A stretch of 64,000 bases of DNA from Triplophysa rosa (taxonomy: Eukaryota > Chordata > Actinopteri > Cypriniformes > Nemacheilidae): contig NC_079892.1 in NCBI RefSeq assembly GCF_024868665.1, positions 10,862,251-10,926,250 on the forward strand, read 5' to 3'. The notes beneath the pieces were generated by a model. It did no database searches. It worked only from the letters and a program-made list of their open reading frames with translations, and was not told the origin of the DNA. The position numbers and the translations under genes were made by a program. Numbering within the stretch: the first letter of the stretch is position 1; every line of letters begins with the position of its first letter. Below are positions 34,615 to 46,238 of the stretch, one piece after another.

Positions 34615-35937
34615 AGATGAGTTTTAAGGGATACAATTATCAAATGCAATGGGGCTTTAAAAAAAACAACAGTTACTAACATAGAATCCATTGTAGTTGT
34701 TGGGTTGTGACTATGGACAAAAACTCTGGAAAAGACACATTTTCTAACATGTTTTCTAAGACGTGTAAATCTTTTGTAGGTAATGGAATGTTACATGTAA
34801 CTAATTAATTTCATACATGCATGTCAAAGGTAATGCAACCGCTGCTTTGATGGAATTTTGGAGGTGGCGCTATCAAGCCATTCTGCTCCACTTCACTCTA
34901 AAACCCATGTCAGATTCCAGTTTGACCACTTCTGATGTATGTATGTATAGTTTTATCATGAGTTTGAGCACATTTAGGCCCTAAAAACAATTTGGGAAAT
35001 AATAATAAACAGCATCAGTGCTTAAGCTAACAAATTGAGAAGTCTCTACTTGTTTTGTAAAAACTGCTCCAAAGGATGCTAACAAACATACGCTGCGTGC
35101 ACACATGATGTGTATAACAGCGAGGCATCCACACGCATTCAATGACCTTTGCTCTTCTCTCTCATTAGCCGAGCGGTGACTCGCACCCTCTTCGACGAAT
35201 CTCCTCCCATCCGCCAGACGATCCTGCGTTTGCCACGGACGCAAAACACTGATGCTAATTCTACTCCATGTTAATTACGTCTAATTTGATTTGGAAAATA
35301 ATAAATCACCACGCCGCACCCTCCATGCATGCGTAACTTTCTCGTTCTTTGAGAGACGCCTCATTTCGAAACTCCCAGGGAGAGCTGTCTGTTTTCTTTC
35401 TGCAATTCTGTTTGCATTCGCCTGCGGAAAAAGTGCATCTGCGCGGTTATGCGATTGAAAGCGGAGCTGTCTGGGGCGAGACGTGGTGACTAACCAATTA
35501 ACTCCCTCACTTTCTCGCCTGCCTCTGTCGACGAGGGCCAGCGAGACTTGGTTGCAGAGATATGAGTGGTGTCGGAGAGTACATCAAAGCATGAGGCCTG
35601 CTGTTACCTTTGAACATTGCGAGAGGATTGGAGGGACAGCCAGTGCTCTGCAGGCTAGACGCAGATCACAGGCTAAGCGAGCGCCTGCTGCACATGCTCT
35701 TGCACCACGCTGCCGTTTCAAAGGCGCCCTAACAATCCAGCCATCGAGCCCGTGCATGATCTTCCTCTTGTTCTCTCCGAGGGACTTGTAAGGCGAGCGA
35801 CATGAATAGGTGTTTGCAGGAGATTTTTGCTCTTTGTTGAGTAATGGCTAAAGGTACGAGGATTGGGGAGGCGGCAAACATCCATAACTCAAATATCCCA
35901 CACATGACAGTGTTTTAGATTGTTGAGGAGAGTTTCT
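34615..35937. other. unique noncoding stretch, possible enhancer block
   Basis: No gene. From about 35080 to 35800 the sequence is less AT-rich and repeat-free. It holds TTAATTACGT (35271-35280, homeodomain-type word). The frame 35483-35791 (102 codons) has no domain. Confidence 0.3.
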
Positions 35938-36080
35938 ATGGAGCTGTGGCCTAATGGATATGTCACATGCATTGACATTACCTGTGGGTGCTTATGTGGA
36001 CAATGTAGGTTTGATTCTGGCTCTCAACACTAACAGATGCCATACCACACCTTGGTTTCCTTTACTCACTGTTACACTGT
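35938..36080 (+). mobile_element. probable tRNA-derived SINE fragment
   Basis: GGAGCTGTGGCCTAATGGATA resembles a tRNA A-box region, and GTAGGTTTGATTCTGG, about 55 bases later, resembles a B box. TGCCATACCACACCTTGGTT after it is reminiscent of SINE body sequence. It is too degenerate for a functional tRNA. Confidence 0.45.
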
Positions 36081-36439
36081 GAAAAGTGTTGACTGTGAAG
36101 TGTTGAAAATATTTCAAAGCACAGATGAGCCAACATGGATTCAATATATTCAGTACGCCTTACACAGCGCATAAACTCATTTCTCAGAGCTCGACAATGA
36201 AGTTACCAAGAGTCTGAGTCACCAAAATGCTAGAGCTTTACCTTTCTAAAACAATAGGAAGGAACATGAAACAAATGCACAATAAATCAAAACAATTGCA
36301 TTATGTACCGTATTACGCAGACCTATTTGGTAAGAAGTGGCATCACTAAGCCCTATCTGTGTGTTGTAACATCTTAAAGACATCCATTAAGTTGATTAAT
36401 ATTGTGAACTGTCATCAGTAAGCGCGGTAAAATGGAGTT

Positions 36440-36605
36440 AAAGTGATTCTTTCATCACTTACTCATTCTGATTCTCATTCATTCCAAACCTGAATGACTT
36501 TCTTCTGGAGAACACAAAAGAAGATATTTGAAGAATGTTGGTAACAAAACAACATTGGACCACGATGACTTACATCGTATGGACACAAAACCACTGAGAC
36601 AAAAT
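36440..36605. mobile_element. palindromic TTAA MITE, half copy
   Basis: TTCATTCCAAACCTGAATGA, CTTTCTTCTGGAGAACACAA, AAGAAGATATTTGAAGAATG, GTAACAAAACAACATTGGAC and GGACACAAAACCACTGAGAC are the left-half words of the family. The right half is missing. Confidence 0.65.
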
Positions 36606-36739
36606 GACAAAAAAAGACAATTTTGTCAACTATTATCTGCAATGTGCGCTGTAAAAGTGTTTGTGTAGCACTCCTCAACAGAAGTCATCATTAAACTTCA
36701 AGGCTTCTCAGGCAGGCACAACTACATTTGTTTCTCTAA

Positions 36740-37400
36740 CTCACAGAACAAGGTTTTTGTGAAACGAAGTTGTTGCAATTCTTCCAGAACAAATCGTTTC
36801 CTCCATTTCTCGTTTTTCAGCTGCAAGTGACTCATGAGACAATTACATCCCGCTTTACCTCCGAGAAAACCGACACGTTTAGCATATTCACGCTAGCATA
36901 TACCACAGGATGATTTCCGATTTTAATTGAAACGGGAGAGAAACGACTTCTCCCCGCGTTAGAAAAACCAAGAAGTAAATCTAATCGTCTTGGCACAACC
37001 TGATCTTTTTCTAATCATCCGGCAAATTCTGACAGAAAAAGGCTTAAGTGGGCGAGGGTGTGCGAAACAGTTTATTAACACGGACGATTATCGAGTTAAG
37101 CAGAATGGAGAGAGAGAGAGAACGGAGCGAGAAAAAAAAGAGATTTGGCAATTTGCTGGCTCCGTAGACTCTCGTCTCCTCGCATCTACGGCGAAAAAAT
37201 GTGGAAAGGACTCCCAGGCTCACAATAAAGGAGAATATTCCGGTTCACGCCCGCCAATTAAAAAGATAATTATGCAAATGTAGCATTTACTGAGTCAGCG
37301 AGTGGGCAGCCGGAGCGGCGGAGGGGGCGGCGGCCAGAGGAGTGGGTTTGACGCAAGTGCGCAGACATAAAAATCACTAACGCGAATGCACGTGGGTAAT
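36740..37400. promoter_or_regulatory. candidate enhancer with POU octamer and TAATTA
   Basis: A repeat-free block with a perfect octamer ATGCAAAT at 37272-37279, preceded directly by ATAATT and CAATTAAAAAG, a typical homeodomain/POU word cluster. A GC-rich GGAGCGGCGGAGGGGGCGGC segment follows at about 37310-37332. These are sequence words only. Function and conservation are inferred. Confidence 0.25.
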
Positions 37401-38100
37401 TCTCGTTTGGCGCTTCCACCTACAATCTTGATTACCCTAAATTACAAAAAATTAAAACGAACAACCACTGGCAACTAACCTGCTTTTGGAATACCAGTGG
37501 TGGGCTTTAGATGTCATTTAACATGCAAGCCCCGCCCACTCTGTCATCTTCGAAAGCGGGGCCCTCTGACAGCCGCCACCTACTGCTATTGTTAGTTTTG
37601 TAAAGAGGAGGACGTGTCGGGTTTGGAACGTGCCGGCGGTGTTTTGTTAGCATTGTTAAACGTATCCATTAAACGAAGCGGCAGATAAGTTGGCGAACGC
37701 TCCACGTGTCCAGCCCGGCGGCTTTGATATTTCAGTTAAACAGTCGCTCAAAAATGACTAGCTTGTTGACAAGCTCTCTATAATTGATTACCGGTAAAAG
37801 CGCTCACAGTAACAGCGAGAATGAAAAGAAGAGGTTTTGATTCAAAGGGCTCACCACTCCACGGATTCTTAAGCTTCAAGAGCGACGCTTCAAGAGTCTC
37901 AGTGTGCTAATCACTCTGAAATGTAAATGAAACACGAAGCACTGACAGGATTTCAATACAATGCTCTAAAGAAAACGAAATGGCAAGGTTTGCGCCTGCT
38001 ATCATCCCACCTCAAACAAAGAGAAGACAAGCAACAGAGCAAGTGTAGAAACATAATAACGTGTCAATTTAGAATTAAACAAATCAGTAACCGGTGGGGC
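37401..38100. other. unique noncoding stretch
   Basis: No gene. A GC-richer segment at about 37520-37730 has no frame of note. It ends at the TTAA of the next MITE. Confidence 0.3.
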
Positions 38101-38395
38101 TTAAAGGGACAGTTCACCCAAAAATAAAGCTTCTAACATTTATGCATCTTGTTCAAAACATGCATATGACTCTTTCTTCTGTTAAACACAAAAGAAGATA
38201 TTTGTCCCAGAGAAATGTCCCAGTGGTTTTGTGTCCATACAATGGAGGTTCAATGGAGGTCGATGTTGTTTGGTTACCAACAATCGGCAAAATATCTTCT
38301 TTAGCGTTCTGCAGAAGAAAGTCAGTTCCAGGTTTGGAATGACAAAAGGGTGAGTAAATGATGAATTTTCATTTCTGGGTGAACTATCCTATTAA
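38101..38395. mobile_element. palindromic TTAA MITE, near-complete copy
   Basis: Starts TTAAAGGGACAGTTCACCC and ends GGGTGAACTATCCTATTAA. Inner words ACTCTTTCTTCTGTTAAACA, TTTTGTGTCCATACAATGGA, GTTGTTTGGTTACCAACAAT and GAGTAAATGATGAATTTTC follow family order. Confidence 0.8.
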
Positions 38396-40985
38396 TAAAA
38401 GTGCTATCCCAATACTTGAACAATGGATCCAGAGGAAGCCGGTCCAACGTCAAAAGTGATAAGCACCACATGACATGTTTTGTGAAACATTTTTTAGCTT
38501 CCAGCAGATTGACCTCTTATCCACATGGAGGGAAAAGCAGCTTGTGGCCTCTCAAAACACACACTTACAACCCACTGTGTGCCTGACACAGGGCACCAAG
38601 CCTAACCCCAAATGGGGTTTGAAGCTGAACCATGGGAACGCAGTTCGTGTTGTGGGGAAGACCTTTTTGAGTATGGCGGAGTCATTTGGGATGTTTAATG
38701 TGAAAGAGGCCTAGAGATGAGAACTTGACCAGTTTGTCCCTCCAAAGCTAACCAAGCAACATAGCTGTAGAATCTAGATTGGAGACGAGGGTTCTATGTA
38801 GCGCTTCTCTAATAAACACTTTATTTCCAATTCAGTCATTTTTAACGTGTTCAACGACGCCCGGCACTGTTCTACCTTGACATATGGGTTGTGTGTTAAA
38901 TATCAGGCGGTAATTACGCAAGACATTAGGAGTTATTAAGTAGCACTTGAAGCTGGCATCCATTTACACCGCTGTCACAGCGCAGCTGAACGATTCTGAA
39001 ATCGTTTTTGTTCCTGAAAGCTCGACCCGTGGATGAAGTAATGGGGGACGACTGCACTCCCTCACCTCACACCTTCAATCTCGAGTCTCATTGACTGTAA
39101 TTAGCGTTTTCTACCTGCAGTGGGTGAGAGGGATGCAAGTCATTACCACATGACTCACGCGGAAATACCCCGGACTGCATTTTTCTTTTCTTATAAACAC
39201 ACATACGTGGTATGCCACTCTAATAAAGAGACAGCTGTACATCTGGCTTCGCATTAGAAGAAGGTTTTGAGATCAGCCGTATCATCTCAATCCCACGCTG
39301 GGGGAGAGCTTACAGAAGTCAGCGCTCCTGCACTTGTGTTTGATGTTCTGTTGTACGGGGGTTCATTTAGGCCGCTTAGATCAGCTTCCTGTCGGCAGAG
39401 GTGGAATCTTCAGGCTGCCATATGAGATAAGGGTCCTGATGACACTCTGAGCATCGGTTAAGAAAGCTAATGCCGTGATACCTTGTGACCCAAGATTCAG
39501 GGAATATTAATATAATGTACGTTTAACCCATTTATTCATGAGTTTTTAAGTGCATCACTGACCCCCCTCCGGCGTGAATTTTTATTGCGTGAGAAGGAAG
39601 CGGGAACAATACGCTAAGGCAGAGTCAGCTAAGCAATGCGCTGATAACACATACTGTATATAGGTGAAATATCGTGACATATATGGAATATATAGAAAAA
39701 ATGTGTTCTATTCCTTTAAAGTAAGTTTGAACCCCCCAAAAATAAAAAATCGGTCAAACTTCATTTTATTTTTTGGGTGAAAATGTTATCGTCATTTATT
39801 TGGCAAACAACAAAGTGAAACAACTAAATAGTCTTTATTCGCGTTTTAATACCCAACTTTTAGTTAAATTTGAAGTCAGAAATGAATCAAGCCTAACATT
39901 CAACCATTAAAACTTCTTTTTTATTACTGCAAATAAATAACTAATTGGGCATCGGCATAAAAAACAGCTTTACTATTTTCTGAATGTATACAGATATTTT
40001 AAGAAAATAAGTTCAGATATGTCGGCATGTTGGTTCATTCATGTATTTTTTTTCTGCGGTGAATTATGCCTTTAAAAGGATTAAAAAAATGATGCACTGT
40101 CACATCAAGGTGGCGAAAACTTTTACCAGAGTACTTATGTGTTTGTTTGGGTGTTTGTGAAATGAATAAACACATAATGTGGTTAAAAACAGCGTCTCAA
40201 GAGTTGCCAAGTCACGGTACTCAACTACAGTGTTCAATATCGTTCAATTGATCAGGTTGCAATGGCAAAAGTCTCATTGAAAATAAATCACAACCACTTT
40301 GACGCTGTCAGTATGAACGTACCATTTATCCATTGTGTTTATTGTACCACGTGGAAACAAGATATTGCAAAATCTTCCCCCTTAGGATACTAATCTGAGA
40401 ATACAGTCGAGTTACCTCCACAAATGAGGTTCTACAGCTGTCTTTATGTCTGCTTGCCTACACTCCCCACCCTTCACAGCATGGCTACATCTCAACACGT
40501 CTTTTTTAAAGTATTAACAGGGGCTCCAGGCTATCGGAGGCTCCAATTACACCAGCTTTTGCAGTCTCTAATTGAGGCCCTTTGGTGTGAATTTGTTCTA
40601 TTACCCAGGTCTGGTAGGGAAATGAAGACAACACGGTTAAGGAGCCCTGCACCGTTGTACAGAGGGATTTCTGGCATTAATAGCGTCTGAGGGTGCGCCC
40701 AAGCTCTCGCTCGGAAAACGGCCCCTCCTGGAGTGATAATCCGTATTTTGTTGCACTGGATGATTATAAAAGCCAACAGTATTGCTCTGAGTCAGGCACC
40801 GGCTCTGCGTTATGAGAGAGAAAGAGAGAATTAGAGTGAAAATAAAGCAGCTATTTCAGTCGAATGTTAAGGAGTGGATAAACTACGCCCGCTAAAAAGA
40901 CTGCCACTATCCTACCTAGAACCTGTAATTAAGACCTGACGTTTCTGTAAATGTTTTGCGAAAGCAATAGCCATGTTTCAATTAC
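38396..40985. other. unique noncoding stretch with possible enhancer blocks
   Basis: No gene. Around 38830-39490 and 40400-40860 the sequence is repeat-free and less AT-rich. TAATTACGCA lies at 38911-38920. The 39500-40350 stretch is AT-rich and featureless. Confidence 0.3.
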
Positions 40986-41811
40986 AGTCATTTAGAGGGA
41001 CAGTTTAAACTAAATTGAAAATTCTGACATTATTTATGGAATCACTTAAAGGGAGAGTTCCCCAAATACAGGGCTGGACTAGGACTAAAAAACGGTCCTG
41101 GACTTCTTGTCCAAGAACGGCCCTCTGTCTGTTCCGTCTGTCCGCAATTGCGTTCTGGCCCGATCGCACTTGTGTTTTCGGTTCCGGGGGGATGGGTTTG
41201 GGTCCCCCCTCTGTTCATATGCCATGTTTAGATGCGGCCCACCGGGAAAAGTCCCTATATGACAGATGGCAAGTCTACCCCTGCCCAAAAATGAAAAACC
41301 TGGCATTATTTACTGAATCGTTTAAACAGATAGATCACCCAAAAATGAAAATTCTGACAATATTTACAGGGTAACTTGAACGGACAGTTCACCCAAAAAT
41401 GAAAATTCTGACAATATTTACAAGGTAACTTAAAGGGACAGTTCACCCAAAAATAAAAATTCTAGCATTATTTAAAGAGTCACTTAAAGGGATAATTTGC
41501 GAAAAATAAAATTCTGGAATTACTGGGTCAATTAAAGGGCCAATTTGGGAAATATTAAATTCTGGCATTATTTACAGAGTCAATTGAAGGGGACCGTTCG
41601 TGAAAAAGAAAATTCTGGCATTACGGAGTCAATTAAAGGGCCAGTTTGCGAAAAAGAAAATTCTGGCATTACTGAGTCAATTAAAGGGCCAGTTTGCGAA
41701 AAAGAAAATTCTGGCATTACTGAGTCACTTGAAGGGACAGTATATTTCAGGAATTATTTATGGAGTCATTTAAAGAGACAGTTCACTCAAAAATGATAAC
41801 TCGGGAAAGGC
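40986..41811. repeat. tandem array of 41-55-bp units derived from a MITE end
   Basis: About twelve units share the pattern GTCA(C/A)TTAAAGGGNCAGTT, a middle (ACCCAAAAATG or GCGAAAAAGA), then AAAATTCTGGCATTA and (T)TTACTGA. Starts fall near 40992, 41041, 41317, 41371, 41424, 41479, 41526, 41579, 41629, 41676, 41724 and 41765. The unit equals the outer end of the palindromic TTAA MITE. Two neighbouring 48-bp units are almost identical, implying recent unequal exchange. The 83-codon frame at 41545-41796 is a by-product, with a 16-residue repeat around EKENSGITES. A hAT element interrupts it. Confidence 0.8.
41069..41283. mobile_element. small hAT-like MITE inserted in the tandem array
   Basis: It begins CAGGGCTGGACT and ends AGTCTACCCCTG, inverse complements with two mismatches in 12. 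It is flanked by CCCAAATA (41061-41068) and CCCAAAAA (41284-41291), an 8-bp duplication with one change. The target is the CCCAAAAA word found in the MITE-end unit. Inside, ACGGTCCTGGACTTCTTG and TCCAAGAACGGCC form a partial hairpin. No coding capacity. Confidence 0.7.
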
Positions 41812-41985
41812 TGTCACGATTATGAAATTTGACTGACGATTAATTGTCTAATAAATCATTGCGATTATGACGATTAATTGTCTGTTTTAGGGCTTTGGCG
41901 ATTAATTGTCTGTTTTGGGGGTTTGCCGATTATGACGATTAATTGTCTGTTTTTGAGCTTTGACATTTAATTCTCATACATTTTC
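41812..41985. repeat. tandem GACGATTAATTGTCTG repeat (hAT-like MITE piece)
   Basis: GGCTGTCACGATTATGAAAT opens the segment. GACGATTAATTGTC or GGCGATTAATTGTC followed by TGTTTT then recurs four times (about 41836, 41870, 41898 and 41936) with 30-40-base spacing. It looks like the terminal part of a fish hAT-type repeat with internal duplication. Confidence 0.55.
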
Positions 41986-43454
41986 ACAGTTCAGTTTCAC
42001 AGTTTCACGGCACAGTTTCACAAAATTCACGAATTCAAAAAATTAATAAAAGGTAAATATTGTCCCAAATATTCGAATGAAACCATAAACAAAAGAAATT
42101 GGCAAAAAATGTATAGGGACTTATCCTTCATCCTTCAGATATTGACATGATTGTTGAAAGTTAAAGGGATAGAAACGTCTTTGTCATTAGACAGTCAACA
42201 TAGCTAATCGAAGTTATAGTTATAGCTAATCAAAGAGATGTCATTGGGAGGAGGGCAGGTTTATGATTTTGATTAAAGACTACAAAAATAAATGAATTTA
42301 AAAATGATGTGCAGGTTGACGTGCATTTGTAATAAACACTGGTGACAAAATACATTTTAATTCGTCTTTGTGCTCTGTTTCTGTACTCAAAAGTTAAAAA
42401 ACGAAATCAGTCTAAAACCCTCAAAATAATGCAAATAAACAAAGCGCAAAATGGAAACCAGGCACAGGACACAATGATGTCATGCAGTTTCCCTCACCAG
42501 ACTGGAATGAAGTTAGTAATTTGGCTGCGATTACTGGCTGCTAAATAATGGAGTGATTACAGTTTAGATTACCCTCACTAAAACAAATGAAGCACTCCCT
42601 TTAATTTCAGTCTCAAACCCTAGATTACTGCCTCATGGTGACTTCACGTCAAACTTCTTGGATCTAAAATCTCGGAGCACCCCGGGTTCCACAGCTCCAG
42701 AGCGGGTCAGATCGCACTCTTCCACCCGCCATCTGAACATCTAAAAACAGCCACCAGCCCCTCAGTAAGAGAGACCCGCTTTAGAGAACATGAATTATGC
42801 AAGGCTCAGAACACTGGCCAGCGTCTCAACATCCGCCCCTCGCGTTTGATCTCGTCAAGTTTACCGCACATTTTTGCATTTATTTGGTGGCGTTTAACTA
42901 AGCGTGTTTTTTTCAGAATGCACACGAGGGCGCGTGCAGCCTCGGTGGTTTAATGGGGATAAATATGGGAACTGTTTAAAAGAGAACCCAAAAGACTAAT
43001 GCAGCCTCAACTTCAGTGTCTGCTTTTTTCTAGTAATGAGAAGCCAGCCCTGGTGTTTGGCATCATAAACATTTTTCTAAATATATTCCAAAGCTTTTCT
43101 AGCGAGTGTCAAGAGGTCTCCGCTCTCCTCTGCTCTTCTCCCCTGTGTTCTCGCCTCTGCGTTTGGTTACTAGAATGAGAACAGAAAAGCTTAACTTTAT
43201 GAAAGCAATATTTTTTATTCATTCAAGCATGGGTCCCAATACAAGCATTAGGGCTAACATGAGTAACCTCACATGGGGCTCGAGATCAGTTTCATATCTT
43301 AAATTATGAAACCAAATGTTCATTAAAATCGATTTTGTTGGGACTGAATTCCACGCTGAAATATATTGTTTTTCTATTCTGCTAATATTGATATTTTGAT
43401 GTTACTGCTATTATGTACTGACCGCAACAAAATGAATTGTTTTTGCTAAATTGT
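41986..43454. other. unique noncoding stretch
   Basis: No gene. The block 42590-43150 is repeat-free and less AT-rich and may be conserved noncoding DNA. The rest is AT-rich. Confidence 0.3.
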
Positions 43455-43730
43455 AAGGGTGTAAATGACGAAAAGAAAAGCTGTGCGATGTTAAAAAATG
43501 CAATATGCGATAAGTTTCTAAACAATGCGATATGGGATACGATTATGCTTTAAAATCAATCAAAAGTCTCTGTAATCAATTTAAACTATATCAAGATATA
43601 TTTAAAAACTGAAGATGATACAACCAACCAACTTTTGAAATTATTTAGTTATTGCAAACCATTGTGATATGCATTCTGCAATAAGCACATTTGCGATATT
43701 TCAAACATTTTAATATATTGTGCAGCCCTA
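43455..43730. mobile_element. hAT-like MITE, left end decayed
   Basis: The right end AATATATTGTGCAGCCCTA is the inverse of a terminus (TAGGGCTGCACAATATAT) common in fish hAT MITEs. The left side carries GCTGTGCGATG and TGCGATAAG, TGCGATATG words. No target duplication was seen and there is no coding capacity. Confidence 0.5.
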
Positions 43731-43844
43731 CTGTGTACCATAAAATATGACCAATGTCTGCACTGTTAGAAAATATCAACTCATCTTTTTAAGTGTCTTC
43801 TTTTGTATGTTTTGTTTTATCTTGTCAAATAAAATAGATTGTAC

Positions 43845-44245
43845 TAGAGATGCACCGATACAAAATATCTTCACCGAAACCCATAGCTGATTATTCAAAG
43901 TGATATCTGCCGATACCGATACCGATTCTGAAGATTAAATTAATATTTCTTATTTTTATGAATGTTATTAATTAATATAATGACTATTAATATTGAACAT
44001 CAAACTGGTGATGTTTCTTAACATTTTCTATATACAGAGCACAAATACATAGGGAAAATGCTATGAATTTGTGCTCTGTATATAGAAAATGTTAAGAAAC
44101 AAAGAAACACCAGTCCTCCTTTGATTGACAGGATATATCTGCTTTGATCATCGGCTGTTTTTAAACTAAACTATCTCTCGATAGCCGATAAAATTGCTTT
44201 TATCAACCGATACAGATTATTGGTTGAAATATTGGTGCATCTGTA
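43845..44245. mobile_element. hAT MITE with exact 8-bp target duplication
   Basis: Starts TAGAGATGCACCGATA and ends ATTGGTGCATCTGTA (inverse TACAGATGCACCAAT). The exact target duplication GATTGTAC lies at 43837-43844 and 44246-44253. GCCGATACCGATACCGAT on the left and CGATAGCCGATAAAA on the right are part of the inverted arms. The centre holds a near-perfect hairpin (44012-44101). No coding capacity. The same family is found at 63203-63558. Confidence 0.85.
44012..44101. repeat. near-perfect 90-nt hairpin inside the hAT MITE
   Basis: Arms 44012-44046 and 44067-44101 are perfect inverse complements over 35 bp. After one A-A mismatch, CATAG pairs with CTATG, leaving an 8-base loop (44053-44060). 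A hairpin this exact in an otherwise diverged element must be recent, or kept or copied by a fold-back event. Confidence 0.85.
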
Positions 44246-44253
44246 GATTGTAC

Positions 44254-45875
44254 AAATCAATTGGATTAACAAAGTAAATCAAATTTGGTTGACTACAGTA
44301 CACTAAAAATTGTGAATGAAATGAATTGTGTACACAAATGACTCGTGTAAACCAATAGCTTGTAATGAATCTGAAAAAAATACTCAACATGCAAACTCTT
44401 AACTCACAAGGCTGAATCGAAAGATTCACGTACAAACAAACTGGTCACAATGGTTCTTACCTTAACTACTAAAATATAAGTGTAAGTAAACCAGAAGCCA
44501 GTTAAAGCAAGCAACAATTGAATCCGATAAAAAACATACAGTACATAAATACCGCAGATGCATGATGCCGTGAGCCATGTTTGCCCAATGTATTCTCTGT
44601 AGAGCACCTCTTCCAAGTCCTGTCACCTCTCATCTGCCCGTCACCTGACAAGGAGAGATTTTACAGAAAGCTTTCCTGTGTCGTAAAGTCACCCGTCTAG
44701 GAGAAGCCAAACTCCTCCAGCACTGACAACCATTGATCATCACCTTTTCTCCGTCACTCATAGAAAGCTTTGGCCTCGGCTTGTAAATGCACTCAGCTAG
44801 TGGTCAACATCGCTGACACTGCCAGCTCCTGTCTGCCATCACCAAATCCTAGTCAAATACACAAACACTTCACGGAGGTAGTTTAGAAACAGTGAGTCAT
44901 TTCAATTGGTGATGTCAGTATTTCGTTACAATCCTGGCGTCACTTCCACATGTTATTAATACTATAAATCGATACAAAAATGTTTTAATTGTCATAATTG
45001 TGAGATGTATTCTTCCCTAAGATACTCGAATCGATGTACTTATACATGAATAGGCTACATGTTTGTCCATATAAAAACCTATTAAGTTACATTCACCAAC
45101 TAACCCAAAAAAGCATAATTTTCACCTCTGTAAATGTTCCTTACGTGATCAAATAATTAGACGCGTGATACGTGTAGGAAATTACAGCACATTTCCCTCG
45201 CAGGCAACCCCTCCTCGATCGATTTTTCAAAGATCTTGAAGGAAACAGCAAGGTTATTCCATACATTTACGTCAAATTGAGCCTTATTGAAGGGCAGACT
45301 AGCCTACTTGCTGTATGGCCAATCGTCCCCTTAAGTCATTTCACTTTAATTTCCACATCTGATAGCACAAAGAATGGCCCCTGTAATAGGGATAAGCTAA
45401 GCATTGGCCAGAGCTAAAAATAATAAGGCTCTTGATGTTAAGAGACCAGGTTTTGTTCTCCCAAGTCATTAGCTGAGATCCCCATTACTGGCTCCATATT
45501 CCCTGAAACACAGTCGAGGGGTCGGAGTAATGGTGCACTGCGAGTTCCTCGCTTCAAAGTCATTCTCCAGAGTTAAGAGCACAGACCAAACGTCTTTGTC
45601 TCGGGCACAAATTAAACCAAAGACCCTCAGTTCAAACAGATCTCTGAAAACTCTTGGATTTTGTATTACGCGTCATGGTTTTATTAGTATTGTTATTGAA
45701 ATAATTAACTATTTAAAAAGCTCTAACTGGTTACATTAATTGGGTATTTCTTTAACTTAGGGCACTTTAACATCAGAGGGTTGATTTTGAATTGTATTAT
45801 TCCGTTGCATAAAGACCACATTGAAACTGTCTTGGTTATTTTAGTCTCTCTTAGAATATTGTTTCATTAATAATC
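44254..45875. other. unique noncoding stretch, enhancer-like block at the end
   Basis: No gene. The segment 45190-45530 is repeat-free and contains TCCACATCTGATAG, GGGATAAGCTAAGC and GTCATTAGCTGAGATCC, words like E-box, GATA and homeodomain sites. Conservation is unknown. Confidence 0.3.
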
Positions 45876-46238
45876 TTAAAGGTCCAGTGTGTAGTTTTTG
45901 GAGGATCTATTGACAGAAATGCAGTATAATACAAATAACTATGTGTTCAGAGGTGTATAAAGACCTTACATAATGAAGCGTTATGTTTTTATTACCTAAG
46001 AATGAGCTATTTCTATCTACATACACCGCGGGTCCCCTTACATGGAATTCACCATGTTGTTTCTACAGTAGCCCTAAACAGACAAACTGCTCTCTCTGTC
46101 TTTTCCGAAAACGTGCCGACATGATTGTCCTGTGTCAGCCTCCGTAGTGCTTCAAAAAGGAGGGGTGGAGTGAGCCATTGTTTGCTATTCACACCCTCAC
46201 CGCTAGATGCCACTAAAATCTCCACATTGCTCCTTTAA
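45876..46238. mobile_element. complete TTAA MITE (CAGTGTGTAG / CTAGATGCC type)
   Basis: Left end TTAAAGGTCCAGTGTGTAG, right end inverted TTAAAGGAGCAATGTGGAG, flanked by TTAA on both sides. It contains ACCATGTTGTTTCTACAGTA and CACCGCTAGATGCCACTAAA near the right end. Length is 363 bp with no coding capacity. A right-end fragment of the same family lies at 23566-23640. Confidence 0.8.

Noticed and set aside
41545..41796. 83-codon frame with 16-residue repeats as a repeat protein
   Set aside because: The periodicity is that of the 48-bp noncoding array, and the frame starts and ends arbitrarily in it.
40986..41811. CRISPR-like regular repeats
   Set aside because: The spacers are themselves parts of the repeated unit. 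The array is tandem copies of a MITE end.
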